From Rotaria macrura (Eukaryota > Rotifera > Eurotatoria > Philodinida > Philodinidae), in NCBI GenBank assembly GCA_900239685.1, contig OENT01000616.1, positions 1-64,000 of the forward strand: a stretch of DNA of 64,000 nucleotides, in the 5' to 3' direction. Both the position numbers and the translations under genes were made by a program. Below, one piece after another: positions 48,743-61,010 of this stretch; positions within the stretch are counted from its first letter, which is position 1; each line of letters starts with the position of its first letter. The notes beneath the pieces were generated by a model, which searched no databases, was not told the DNA's origin, and saw only the letters and a program-made list of their open reading frames with translations.

Positions 48743-51700
48743 GATACATTTATTTGGTGTTTCTCCGTACCCTACATGACAGGAATACACACAGAGGAAA
48801 ATATGAAAAAAGCCTAGATTACTATATAAATATATATAATGAGGCATTCATGAATTGAAAAGAACCGAAATTTCGCTTCGATGATTCAAAAAGACAAGCA
48901 AAGCAGTTAATAGCCATAGGCATTTTTAATTGTGCCTTCGAATCTCCTATTTATCTTGGATTCTTTTTATGATAATATATTCATGTTTTACTAATAACAA
49001 GCATTTGATTACACGTATAAAAAACTTCACTGTTGCTTTCTATATAGATAAACCGAACGGAAGAAGAACATAATGCGTGATTAAATAAACAAGAGAAAAT
49101 CCATTAAGACTACTAAATATATTTTTCTTGGTTTGATGTATATCTTTCTTAGCACAACTTCTTGTGAAGTATATAGAAAAAGAAAAGTTTGTTGCATATT
49201 TATCATCAGTTAATATCATGTTATTACCTCGAACATATATGTACTGTCATTTTTCAAGAACATTTTCTATAAGAGAAGTCTGACTAGACATTGGCTATAC
49301 TTTTCAGAGAGTAAAATTCTTTAACGTATATCGAAAATTTTAAATAGATATTACGATATATTTCCTCTTTGTATTGAATAGTGTATTGATTATGCTTGTT
49401 AGATTTTTCAAGTGCACTCAAAAACGTTTTACTAATTTTCATAAGGATAGCATTTGACTTAGCTTTTTTTTTACTAGGATTTATTTTTATTTTACATTTT
49501 ATTTCAATCTTCAACTATTTAAAAATTTACCATGCTACAAGTGCTACGAGTTATTTTTCATTTTATTTTTTTTTTAGGATAAAATGACATTTTCTATTTC
49601 TTCTGTGAATCATTCTAGGTTTTCTTATTTGACGTAATTTTCAGTATTCTCAAAAGAGCATGAAATCCATTAAACTATTATAAAGACAATGTCCCAGCCG
49701 TGTCGATTCAACCCAGTAAATCATAAAAGTTCTTTTTTCTAATGTCACTCATGGTTTTCTAGAATTCATAGTTTTAGAACTAAACTTATTTCACTCAAAG
49801 AATTCAATTTTTTCTTCATATGTATGCATATCAAATAAAATTATATGCATGAAATTTTCAATGTCAAACACTGGCACAACATTAATACTGAACCTATTCA
49901 ATATGAAAATTCAATATTCTTACGTTTCGAAGTGATATAATCGTTTGGAATACTGTAAATCTAGCAAGATTATACTGATATTTTATACTTGTTGTCATTC
50001 TATTAAATAACTTAAGTATTTCCTATGTATGACTAATAATAGTATAATTATGTTGAAAGAAAAAACTATTTTTGATGTCTTGACGTATACGATAAACGCT
50101 CAATGGACGTTCATCTTGTTTTGATGAAAAACAAAATTCAAGTTAATCTCAATGCCACACAAAAATAGAATTGTAATAATTGTATGTGGCGTTTCTTTTT
50201 CTGTTTTTGAACAGCATGAACATGCTTTCTCTATTGATAAAATTCAAATACTTTCGGATTGTAGAAAAATATGGTCAATGATGAATATTTAAGTAGAAGC
50301 AAAGAGTTTTCTTGGTACTTATGCTGGACAAGTGAATAACACTTGGTTTAATGAAGGAAGACATCCTGCAACGCTCCTGAAAATCAAATGGAAGGAAAAG
50401 AACTGCATTTTCTCATATCTAAGTAATGGTAAGACATTCTGTGCATAAAGAAAGGCTTTGATTAACTTTTGAATGTGTGAAAGCAAGATTGATTAGCTGA
50501 AACTAGTTAAAATAAAAATATTTTAAAAGGTTAATATGAGAATTGTTCATATATACATTCATCTATGTTAAATAAGTAATTTGTCACGATATTCCTCGAG
50601 GATTTCTTCGATAAAATGAGACGAGAATAAGAAATAAATAAGTAAAACTATATGGATGTCTTATATTCATAAGATAATTGAAAAAAAATCGTAGTTAAAA
50701 ATAGATTCTAGTTAAATCATCTACAGTACACAGTTTTTGCAGTTCTGGAACATGAAGCGAAAGAACTGTTTCTTTTTCGTAAATGACATTCTAGTTCATG
50801 TCGAACTCAATTAGAAGTATTCTTCTTACGTTTCATATTTTTTTTCTTTTTAACATCGAAAGTTAAAGTACATGAAGATGAATTTATTTTTAAAAGATGA
50901 AATTTTCTCACCCGTTAAAAGTGCTTCTGTCTCTGTCTCGTTCTTTTTTTCCATATAAACCCTTCATTTTACCTGCCTCTATCTTTACAGGACAGTTCAA
51001 ATTTTCTTTTGTCACTCAACAACGATGGAAAATCTGGTTCTGACAAGCTTCCTCGGCATATAAATATTACTTCAAACTCATTATTTTTCATTCGAAATTG
51101 TATCTAACTTCTCTTTATTGAGATAGCTAGATGATTACATCATAATAGTGAGTTTTACAAATTTCAAAGATTTTCGATAAACAAATGACAGAAACAGTGG
51201 CAAATACAATTGCGTGGTATTTAATAAAATTGCTTGTTGTCTCAATACATAAATAGATTAATGTCAACACAACTTAACAATGTAACCAAGTTATCGACGG
51301 AATCAACCGAAACAAAAATGAACGATAGAGTGTATGTCCCATCGAGTACAAACACGCATCAATCATAAAGTAATAGTGTCGTATACTATTGTCTTTTTTG
51401 TATCTTATTGTCTTCGTAACTAACGAAAATAAATAGAGTAACCTTTGAATGGATTTTTTCATCACTCAATTGTTTTTTCTCATTTGTTGATCTTTATTCT
51501 CAATACTTTTAATTCATTTTTTCTTTGCTTACTTTGCTACTTTCCTTCGAAAAAAATGTTAAATTCATACTTCGATGTACTTACTATGTATGAATTGCCG
51601 TTTAGATTCGATGAACAATTATGTTATTTATTATGGCGTAGATGGTATAAAAACTGATGTGTTACTAGACGCTACGAATGAAATCTATTTTACCTAAAAG

Positions 51701-53240
51701 CATATCAAGGAATAAATATCTGCTTATCTCTTTTCTCAAGAAAAAAAAAGAATCAGATACTTTCTTTCTTCTTTTCTTTTTCAATGTTGATTTCATTGTT
51801 GCATGTTCAATGATTTTATGATGAAACAAAACTTACAGTGGATAGAGAGATACTTTGATCTTATCCTCGGAAAAAGACGAAGATTACTGTTAGGCGTAGC
51901 TCACATACCCACTATAGCATAAAAGTGATTAGTAAATTGGAAAATCGTTTTTAATTCAAAGGAAAACTAGAATCATAGAAATTCAAACAATCGAGGTTTT
52001 AATACTGTTGGATTGTTTTTTTGATTATACCGTAGAAAAATATTTGATTAAACTATCATAGTTTGTTTATTCAAGCTATGACTGATCATAGATACAAGAA
52101 TAATGCTCCTTTTTGTGAATTTATAGATCAGTGCTAGATTCATCTTTTGTACTCTCGGAACTTGTTTGATGGATATGTCATTCAAAAATTCGAAGATTTT
52201 GAATGTGTCTATTTTGTGACAGACTATTTACATGTCCTTCTGTGAATATGATGTCTTGAAGATGGCTTTCTTGATTAAATTAATTTTACTCTGAAAGTAT
52301 TTTTTGAGAAACGATTTACTGCTATTGTTTCACACGACTTGTTTAACAAAAGTGTTTATACTACAGAATATTTCATTCAACTATTTCATTTTACAACATG
52401 TATGCAGAGTCGAAACAAGCCTGTTAACTGATCTGTCAAACCTGTAAATTTTGTTTTTCATTTCAAAAAGTTTTAATCAATATTGATGTATATAAGAGAA
52501 CCTCTTATTTGAAGAGAGAGACAGAGAAACAGATTTATATTAGTAGGAGATCTAATTTACTTTAGGATGGATTGAAAACTAATTAACTTCTTAGCGAAAA
52601 AAAATTATTTTCATTCAGTTTTGTTTCTTGTATTCCAGCCAAGTTCCTTGAAGTTCAAGAAATAATTCTAATTTATTTTAAATTCATAATTACTATACGC
52701 TAATTAGTGAAAATGATGTTAGAAGCTGCTAGGTGATGTTTTTAATAATAGTTTTTGAACATCAAAGAATATTGAAGAAACCACATGTATGTTAACTTGC
52801 AGGCAGAAAATTTGAGCGTTTTGTCAAAATATCATACGTTTAGATAGAAAAAAACTTTTCTATAAACTTGTCTATCAAAGAATCGATCAATGATTCCATC
52901 CATTGACATAAATGTTATGTTATACTCACTTTTTGTCTGGAGACATGCATGATTATAAATGTTAAAAATTCAATGTATGCGTCCTTAGGTTTTGTTTGAA
53001 TTGTTCACAAAAACAAGCAAACATTCAGCTATCTTAATCTCACAGATATTTATTGTTACACATGACACAATACGATTAGTTTCGAAAGAAAAATATTATC
53101 CTACGTGATATACTGAAAAGCACAAGAACATCTACAAATCTTTAATCGATTCGAAGAATGTTATGTTAATTTCCTATTCAAAATAAAAGTATGAAAATTG
53201 GCTTTCGTTTTATTAACAAATTTATCAAGACAAACATATT

Positions 53241-56200
53241 TTAACGTGCTTTACTATGCCAATAACTGTATGAAAAATAAATAAGAAGAGATATGAGAAT
53301 AATACAGCTATATGCAAGCCAATCATGAGCATCTTGAAAAACCATAAGAAAAATAAAAATATTAATATTAATTAATGGTATTAATGGAACTCCAGGGCAT
53401 ACGAAAAGAAGATTTCGTGCATGTTTTTTTGGACGTAATAAACAGAAAATAAATATTATCGTCACATTAATAAATATACTTATTGATAAAATTACTACAT
53501 CGAATAGACGATTGCGATTAAATGTATGAATAACGATAGTAGCTAGCATAGATGTGTTTGGAATAAAGATTAGCAGCAATATAATTGCAGCAATTTTTGG
53601 AGATAGATACAAATCAATTAATGGAATACATGAACGACATATTGAACGCATAGTTCGTGTTAACAGTGGATCCTCTTCTAATAAATTATCTAATGCATTA
53701 TCTTCAGTATCATTTTTGGAATCATTTAGCTCAAACATTTCTTCTTCGTCTTCATTGCTTTTATCATTGGTTGATAGAATTCGATAAGATATGTGATGAT
53801 TGTATCGTTCAATTAGTAAACCAATTGATACACCAGTATAACTGAGAAGAGCCGAAATATCAGTAAAACCAATCAAATCCTTAATATAAACGAGATTTAC
53901 AAAATGTAATGGAATGCTTTTGAATTTTTCATTACTTTTATATCAAAAAACGTACCCAGCAATGCAATAATAAAACAAACTAAACATGTTGCTATGATTG
54001 GAACATGGCGTCCTTCACTTACATAGCTCAATTTCGACGGTAATAATCCGTCAGTGGACATAGCATAGCTAAAGAAAAATTATTGAACTATTACATATTC
54101 GTGTAAATGACACAGTCTCGAATAAAATGACTGATGAAAATTAATCTATGATCAACAATCCTCACTTGTTACAATGTTTCGATGTATAAGTTACGTGTGC
54201 CTCGTAGAACCTGATATAAACTACTCCGGGATATCCAGAAAAAGAAATTTCATATCTGAACCTGTTTGGTACTGAAGAGCTACATTGATCTAGTACATTT
54301 TTCAAGAAACACTTACTCTCAAATGTTGAATTGAAAATTTATATTCGTTTAAATCTTAATTGAAATGATTCATTCTATTTCATCGACGTATTTAAATTCT
54401 TTGGTGTTCTCCAATTCGAACAAAACATTGTCTGTATTTGATCAACAGCTTAAACTAGATATTTTTGTTTAAGTTCTATCATAGATTAGAATTCTAAAAA
54501 CAATAAACGATATTCCTGGAAATTATTTTCTATCGAAAAACTTGTGCACGAACCATTTTTAGCGGAATAATTGTATTCCTATTAAAGAACATGACATGTC
54601 AGTGACAATTATCGACGAGTAGTTCTACGTTATGCAACATATTGATCATTCAACAGTATCAAAATGATGCATATTGGCATGAAGAATAAACAATGAAACC
54701 CTTGATGAATTTCATTTGTTTTGTAACAACGTCATGCAATAATGAAATAGGCTGATCTCTTTTAAAAATGAGTCATAATTATTTTTTCGATCAAAACAAA
54801 GTGGGCGTATATCTATTATTTGAAATTCAAAAGAATATATATTGTGTTTTCTTTTTCTTCCACTGCATATAGACATGATACTATTAATGTGTACCATGAT
54901 ATAAAACATAGTTCTTGACAGTATTTTGATGACCCAGGAAACAATCAAACAATTTTCAAGCATGAAAACCCTGAGCAAGACAAGAACTCGCCACAGGGAA
55001 TGCACACCGAAGGTGAAAATTTTCAAATCTAGGCTTAATTCACTAATATTTGTAATACCCCCCGTATGGGTTTTGAGTAGCAAGAAGGATAGAATATTTT
55101 CATGTCAGTCAAACACACTTACTACATAATCGTACTTTCTCTGAAAAGACATTTGAGTCTAAATCCAACCAGCACAATGAGCCTTAGATTCGCATTGTGC
55201 ATAGAAATACTTGCACTTGAAGAAATAAAATCCCAAAGACTTTCACCTCATGTTAGCAATCTAAGAAAATAACTCGATCAAATGCGCTAAAAAAGTAGAA
55301 TAATTATCATAGCAGAAGAAACATAAGCGCCATTGTTGATTGCAACATTTTATTGAATCTACTGTATAGATGTAAAAAATAATTATTTAAGAACGAAAAA
55401 CCAAAGATTTCCACGAAATATTTGTTTAGTGAATGTAGACTTCAGATTAATTCTTTTTTCATCAATGCTATGGAGAAGTCTTACTACATGCCATCGACAA
55501 TGTCAACATCAATCTTATATTATGTGAAATTGCATGTTCTTCTATCTGTGATTGTGCAGATATATTTCTTCAAAAAACGAAAAAAACATTTCAATATATG
55601 CATTAGACTCTGGCAGAATGCAAAAATCTATCGTTTTGATCCATTGAGGAAGAAATTTTCGAGTCTAGCTGAACTTAATATGATTGATTCTGCAATAGAT
55701 GAGTCGGACCACTTAAAACTGCTAGGTAAAGTGCCGTCAGAAATACAGCAATTGACAAATATTTTATCTTGTTGTACTTTATTGACGTCATAACTCTTTT
55801 AAAAAAATCGCATTCCACATTTATATTCAACACGTAATATGGTACACGAACGATATGAAAGTCAAAGGCAAATCGATTTAGACTTAAAGATGTTCTGAAT
55901 TTGATGAAATCAGTTGAGACGAACAAGATTTGAAAATCAGTGTATTAATGAATTATATCAAACTTTAATTGAAATTAAATGTGAATTTTCTTTTCTTTCT
56001 TTGAAGGAAAAAAAACAATTTCTTTTTTTCGTGCTCTATAGCTAACCTAATTGATAAACTCGTTTTTTTTTGCCTGAGTGGTCTCTGAAGTATGATGTTA
56101 TTTCTTTTCAAAACAAGCTTACATTATCCGAATCGATCCATAAGTACCAGAGAGTAAGTTTCCACCAGCACTCAGCACTATAGCTACGGCAATAATATAA

Positions 56201-57238
56201 CTTGCCCATGGCCAACGCGATAATTCATAAGCATGTGCAAATGATGATTCACTATTAATGTTCTTATATGAAATCAAATATGTCAATGAAGCTCCAACTA
56301 ATGAATAAAGTAGTGTAACAATAACCAGTGATATAACAGTTGCTTGTGGAACAATTTTCGATGGATTTTTTGCTTCTTCAATAGCAATGGTTGCTATTTC
56401 GAATCCGACATAAGAATAAAGTAATAGAGAACTACCACGAAAAATACTTGGTATTCCATATGGAACAAAAGATTGATAGTTATGGCTATCACCAAGAATA
56501 AATCCGGTTATACCAATAAAAATTAATGCAGAAATATTTACCAGAGTTAAACTATTTGTTAAATATTTTGAATTTCTTAGACCAGCAAGCATAGCCACTA
56601 CAATCAATATGGTTATGGCAAACGCTAATAGATCAGGATATTTAGAAAAGGGTGCTTGAGCATTTGGCCACTGAATAACATGTTCCATGATAAAACAACG
56701 AATTGTATTGTTGAATAAAGCATCAAAATATTCTGACCATACCCGAGCACTAACACCTAGACCACTCAATCCTCCTACAATCGATGTAAATCCCTGGAAA
56801 ATAAAAATGTTAAGTATTATAAAATTTTCTTCTTATTCGTTAAAACAAATCAGTTTTACCACAATATATGCAAGTATTTCGCCAATGGATTCATAAATAA
56901 ATATGTAGGATGAACCAGCTCGTGGAATTCGAGCAGCAAATTCAGCATAACAAAGAGCACCTATGATAGATTGAAAAAGAAACATACTCAAGCTGTTCTC
57001 TATGAATTTTATTTCTATTACCAAATAGGCAAGCAAAACCAGCTAGTAGATTAGAAATAATGATGGCTGGTCCAGTAAAATCTTTGGCAACAACTCCAGT
57101 TAAAACATAAATACCTGATCCAACCATGCCACTAACCGATAAAAGTATGAGATCAAATAGATTTAAACATCGTAAAAGTGGAGTATTTAAATCATTGATA
57201 GCAGTATGTTGTTTACGAAATAGACTTCGAAAAAACAT
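53241..57238 (-). CDS. Cationic amino acid transporter-like protein (SLC7/APC family)
   Basis: Multi-pass membrane transporter of the APC superfamily, closest by eye to the CAT (SLC7A1-4) group. Exons on the minus strand: 57238-57022, 56960-56860, 56793-56123, 54068-about 53952, and about 53916-53241, giving about 593 residues. Key segments: TM1 LILLSVSGMVGSGIYVLTG (the GSGIY substrate loop), TM2-3 GALCYAEFAARIPRAGSSYIFIYESIGE, TM6 SSLLLYSYVGFEIATIAIEEAKNPSK (the conserved F-E-xx-A and E-E-x-x-N-P), and YAMSTDGLLP after TM8. The loop MFELNDSKNDTEDNALDN is acidic. The last ~120 residues form further membrane spans. The junction between the last two exons is doubtful. The best GT donor (GTACGT, 53955) is out of frame with the available acceptor, while the in-frame solution needs a 35-bp intron starting GTTTTT. 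The 2-kb intron 54069-56122 has no recognised content. Confidence 0.88.
54069..56122. other. 2.05-kb intron of the SLC7 gene
   Basis: GT-AG bounded on the minus strand. A plus-strand frame at 55422-55793 (ATG usable at about 55470) reads through 100 codons, including IYRFDPLRKKFSSLAELN, but no domain, partner exon or promoter was recognised. I treat it as unsupported. Confidence 0.55.
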
Positions 57239-57955
57239 TTTATGTTGTACTATCTGAAATAAGATTGAACTTAAATCATACGTTTAATTCATGTTCGATA
57301 AACGCATTGAACAATATTTATATTCTAAAGAAATATGAGCTCCATTAGTATCATTAACGAACACTATTCGTGATACGGCATTAGATTATACAATGAAGTT
57401 TTTATTTTGCTTTGAATATTTTACTAGTTTCAAGGTACTAAGTAGCAATATCAATACAGTTAAAGCAAACTTTGAATACACAACCTTGGTCGAATAGTGA
57501 AATATAGAAGCATTCATTTGTATAGTTTTACATGCATGTGCTTGTTCCATGATATGAGTAAAAAAATTTTCATATGCGAATTTTGCAAGACATTGTTATT
57601 TTTTACGTATTAAACTAAAACGATTAACAAAGTTAGATAATTACCATGCAATAAGTTCTGTCATTTAATGAACATAAATGAAAATAAGATTCAATTATGA
57701 CTTAAGCATGGACAAATCTATAGAATATGACATAAGAAGTCAGTCGTAAAAGATACTAACGTTCGAATGGCATTTTCAGAGCCTTTCAATCTATTCTTCA
57801 TCTAGGTTGATAGACTTTCTTCTATAAATCTTATAGTACAACAAAAAATCTACAGTAATAAAAAATACATCCGTACACGAAGTATTTTGTTTATGTTTAT
57901 CAAAAAAACAGAAATAAGTAGAAAAACTCACTGTCCATTCGTGAACAGACTCTAT
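57239..57955. other. Upstream region of the SLC7 gene, nothing recognised
   Basis: AT-rich sequence between the SLC7 start and the piggyBac-like element. No open frame or clear promoter motif was identified. Confidence 0.5.
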
Positions 57956-57959
57956 TTAA

Positions 57960-58826
57960 GCCCCCCCCCCCCCGCCCTCAAATAAAGTCGGTTTTCGTCA
58001 AGAAAATGAAAATTAAGATAACACCATGAGGTGATAGTCCATGTTCTGCTCTTTCAGAATCACTATAGGCTTTTTTCCAAAGACCATTTTTTGACCGAAA
58101 TTTTTAGTGATCTTTGAGAGCTCCTCTATGTCAAAAACCACTTTTTTTTTAAAATTAGGTCTTTGACCTCTAATTAGTGATTAATTAATTAAGCGTTCAG
58201 CGTGTGCAGAATTAAAAGTTACGCAGGACGACTTTGGTCAGTTTCTTCAAAAACCGCGTGAAAATTGAGAAAATTTAAAAAAACAGCAAAACATTTTCGA
58301 AAAATGTTTTTGTTTCTCTGAAAATCATGTTTTTCCATTTTCCATCCTAGTTATTTTGCCTTCAATTATGTTTTTTCGACAAATTTTTTTACCATTCGAT
58401 AGAGCATGCAAAGACGCAGGGCATCTCGTGCTCCGATTTTTGAAAAAGCTTTTTATGTTCAAAAACGATCGCCTACAAAATTCACTTGCAGGTTTTTGGC
58501 CTTTTTTCAAGGACTTTGAGTTGTGGAAACGTTTTTGGGCATAAAAAAGCTTTTTCAAAAATCGGAGCACGAGATACCCTGCGTCTTTGCATGCTCTATC
58601 GAATGGTAAAAAAAATTTTTCGAAAAAACATATTTGAAGGCAAAATAACTAGGATGGAAAATGGGTCATTTTTAACCAGTGTTCATTTTATAACTTTCGT
58701 AAACTTGCATATTTCGGGCTGAAATTTTTATCGTAGGCTATCCGCTCCAGTCCTAACATATCCGAAAAATTTCAGCCGAGTTGGACTTTCTTTGACGAAA
58801 ATCGATTTATGAGGGGGGGGGGGGGC
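57960..58826. mobile_element. piggyBac-like foldback element with poly-C/poly-G ends
   Basis: An 867-bp element flanked by TTAA at 57956-57959 and 58827-58830, the target duplication of piggyBac transposons. The termini are G followed by a long C run (about 14) at the left and a long G run at the right. They are then continued by an imperfect inverted repeat ending GGTTTTCGTCAA (left) and TTGACGAAAATCG (right). A second inverted pair lies inside, 58336-58457 against 58540-58663, about 120 bp with few differences, both containing AGAGCATGCAAAGACGCAGG-type sequence. There is no transposase. Short frames at 58325-58722 are mirror images of each other. Confidence 0.75.
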
Positions 58827-58830
58827 TTAA

Positions 58831-59953
58831 ATGATTAAAATGTAGTTTGACATAAATATATTACATATAGAATGTAAATGGTACTAGCAAATGTTACATA
58901 AAATTTTATTTATTGTTCGATAGAGAGCTCACTCGTATTAATCGACAAAATTTATCTGTTGCTATCATTTTACAACTTAGTTGCAAAAAAGAATGAAAGA
59001 ATGTTTCAAATGAAACATATCAAGAAATAAGATTGATCATTCAGATTCTAGAGCTCGATTTTTTTTTACCAAGAAAACTGATTTTCTTGGTTTCCAACGT
59101 TTGAAAACAACCAACAATATTAACTGCACTACATAACAAAATACAATAGAAGAATAATATGTCTTCAAGTTCAGTACATAAGATGTGCTTCACTGAAATC
59201 AACCACGTAATACGAATACATAGATCTACTTGTGACTGATAATCAAATTATTGTATCTCAACCGAATAGATTTTTATAAAATCTCAGTAAATGCTCATTC
59301 CATACCGACCGTTTTCTCTATTTTTGTTTTTATTTAGTCATGGCAAACTATGTTTCACAATATATCTATCAATTACTATTATTTACTGTATTCAAATCCT
59401 TTCAATTTCAATTATAAGAATATTATCAACAGCATGGACAAATAAAACAAGAAAGAGTAAACCTTGTAGAATGATATTGGTAATCATCGTAATTATATGT
59501 TGTCAACAATATTCACTTGTCTACAATATCAAATTAAATGTAAATTAGTTTAAAATGTGTTTTATTTTTCTTTTTTCTTGTGTTTGTTTTGGATTATTTT
59601 AAATATTCAATTTTACAAATAAATGTTTAAAAAACAAAAACGAGGAAACGCACGGGATGATTGATAAAATTACGATAAAACAAAATATCACACGCAGTAC
59701 AAATACTCATACACAAAACGAATACGACAAAGAGATTCTATGACAGTCTATGAAAAATGAACAAACTCGGATACTCTGGTTTTATTTTCATTAAAAACTC
59801 TTAGACAAACGACAAAGCTCTGCCCGATAATCATCAAGCTGACTATGACAATTTTAAATACTAGTAAAGAAAAACGAAAATCAAAGGAATAGTCCGACGA
59901 CATGCAAATATTCATCACAGTAGCCCCACGTTAATTTTGCTATTGAATTAGTT
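58831..59953. other. Intergenic region, nothing recognised
   Basis: About 1.1 kb including the 3' flank of the TMEM45-like gene. A plus-strand frame at 59291-59548 (85 codons, hydrophobic) has no splice partner or recognised domain and is regarded as chance. Confidence 0.5.
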
Positions 59954-61010
59954 TTACGTTCTATGCCGTTGTTGCTGTTCAAATTCAATTTGATCATCAC
60001 TCTCATATTCTTCATGATTATTCATATTGATCATTGTATTTCCATTATTTGCTTTGTATGGTTTTAATTGATGATTATCGGAGTTTTCAAGTTTCTCTTC
60101 GAATTCAACTACTTCTTGATCTTCAGCATCAAGTGCACTATAGCGTGCCTCATCTCTATAACGTCGTCGTAAAATCCACCATACGACTGTTGATTGAATA
60201 AAAATAAATGCAAAACATAGTAAAGTCAACCATACAAATAAAACTGTTAATATTAATATATGTCCATGTGTTGCGGTCCATGTCCAATACGAATCACTCG
60301 ATGGAAAATACAGAACGAAGCCAGCCGCATAAAACCTGGATGAAATACAACGAAAAGTGATTTTCTATTTCATAATGTCTTTCCTATTCTTACCAAGCTC
60401 CTTGTAAAAGCGTCACTGCAATTCGGCAATAAGTAGCCAAGATTTCATTCGGTCTATTAAATTCCCAAATACCGGCACAAACACAAAAGCCAATATTATA
60501 GACAAGTAATGTATGTAAATGTATATCAATTTCATCTCTACCATGAAGATGAAAATGAAATAGAAAACCTTCAACTGTAAATGCGAATATATTTGCTAAA
60601 AATTCAATGCCTTTTGGTAAATTATATTTCGCATGAACAAGAATTTCAATGAACGATGCAAAACCAAATGAAAAAAACATTGCGATATGCTGAGCATTAA
60701 CTTCAACAAAAGTCCATACATTCCTTTTTAATTCACTATTATATGGATGCTTAAGACCAGTAATAGCTTCACCTAATATGCCAATGATGACGCATATTAA
60801 TTTAAAATAAGATTCAAAAGGAATTTGTCGTAATGATGCTGGACAACATAAACATGAAAATGTTGTTGATGAACGATATGGATTTGGTTTACGTGATTTA
60901 TTTCTTGAATGACGAGAATGAAAATGTTTTACAGCAACACAGAAACCCCACCAAATAGCAAACATGGCAAAGAAAGTGCCAGGTAAGATATGACCCATTA
61001 ATGTACCCAT
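59954..61010 (-). CDS. TMEM45 family (DUF716) multi-pass membrane protein
   Basis: Integral membrane protein of the TMEM45/DUF716 family, whose molecular role is poorly known. Two exons (61010-60394 and 60335-59954) separated by a 58-bp intron give 332 residues, somewhat longer than vertebrate TMEM45 (about 275). The family start MGTLMGHILPGTFF is clear, as are the conserved HIAMFFSFGFASFIEIL, FHLHGRDEIDIHLHTLLV and LQGAWFYAAGFVLY segments. Histidines within membrane helices are typical of the family. About seven membrane spans are visible. The extra length is a charged cytoplasmic-looking tail (EDQEVVEFEEKLEN, then an Asn-rich part ending EQQQRHRT). The start is chosen at the family-typical MGTL. 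No regulatory motif was identified. Confidence 0.93.

Larger units (their letters stand above)
47396..53240. other. 5.8-kb intergenic region with hairpins, no gene seen
   Basis: The long AT-rich spacer between the GPCR start and the SLC7 stop. Short frames (for example 49284-49514 and 51445-51657) lack start context, splice partners or domains. Two perfect short hairpins occur: 47699-47757 (16-bp stem) and 48711-48742 (13-bp stem). Confidence 0.55.

Noticed and set aside
55422-55793. Plus-strand 123-codon frame inside the SLC7 intron
   Set aside because: It starts with TTG, has no recognised domain and no supporting splice or promoter signal, and lies antisense in an intron.
58325-58722. Frames of 62-81 codons on both strands
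   Set aside because: They arise from the inner inverted repeat of the piggyBac-like element.
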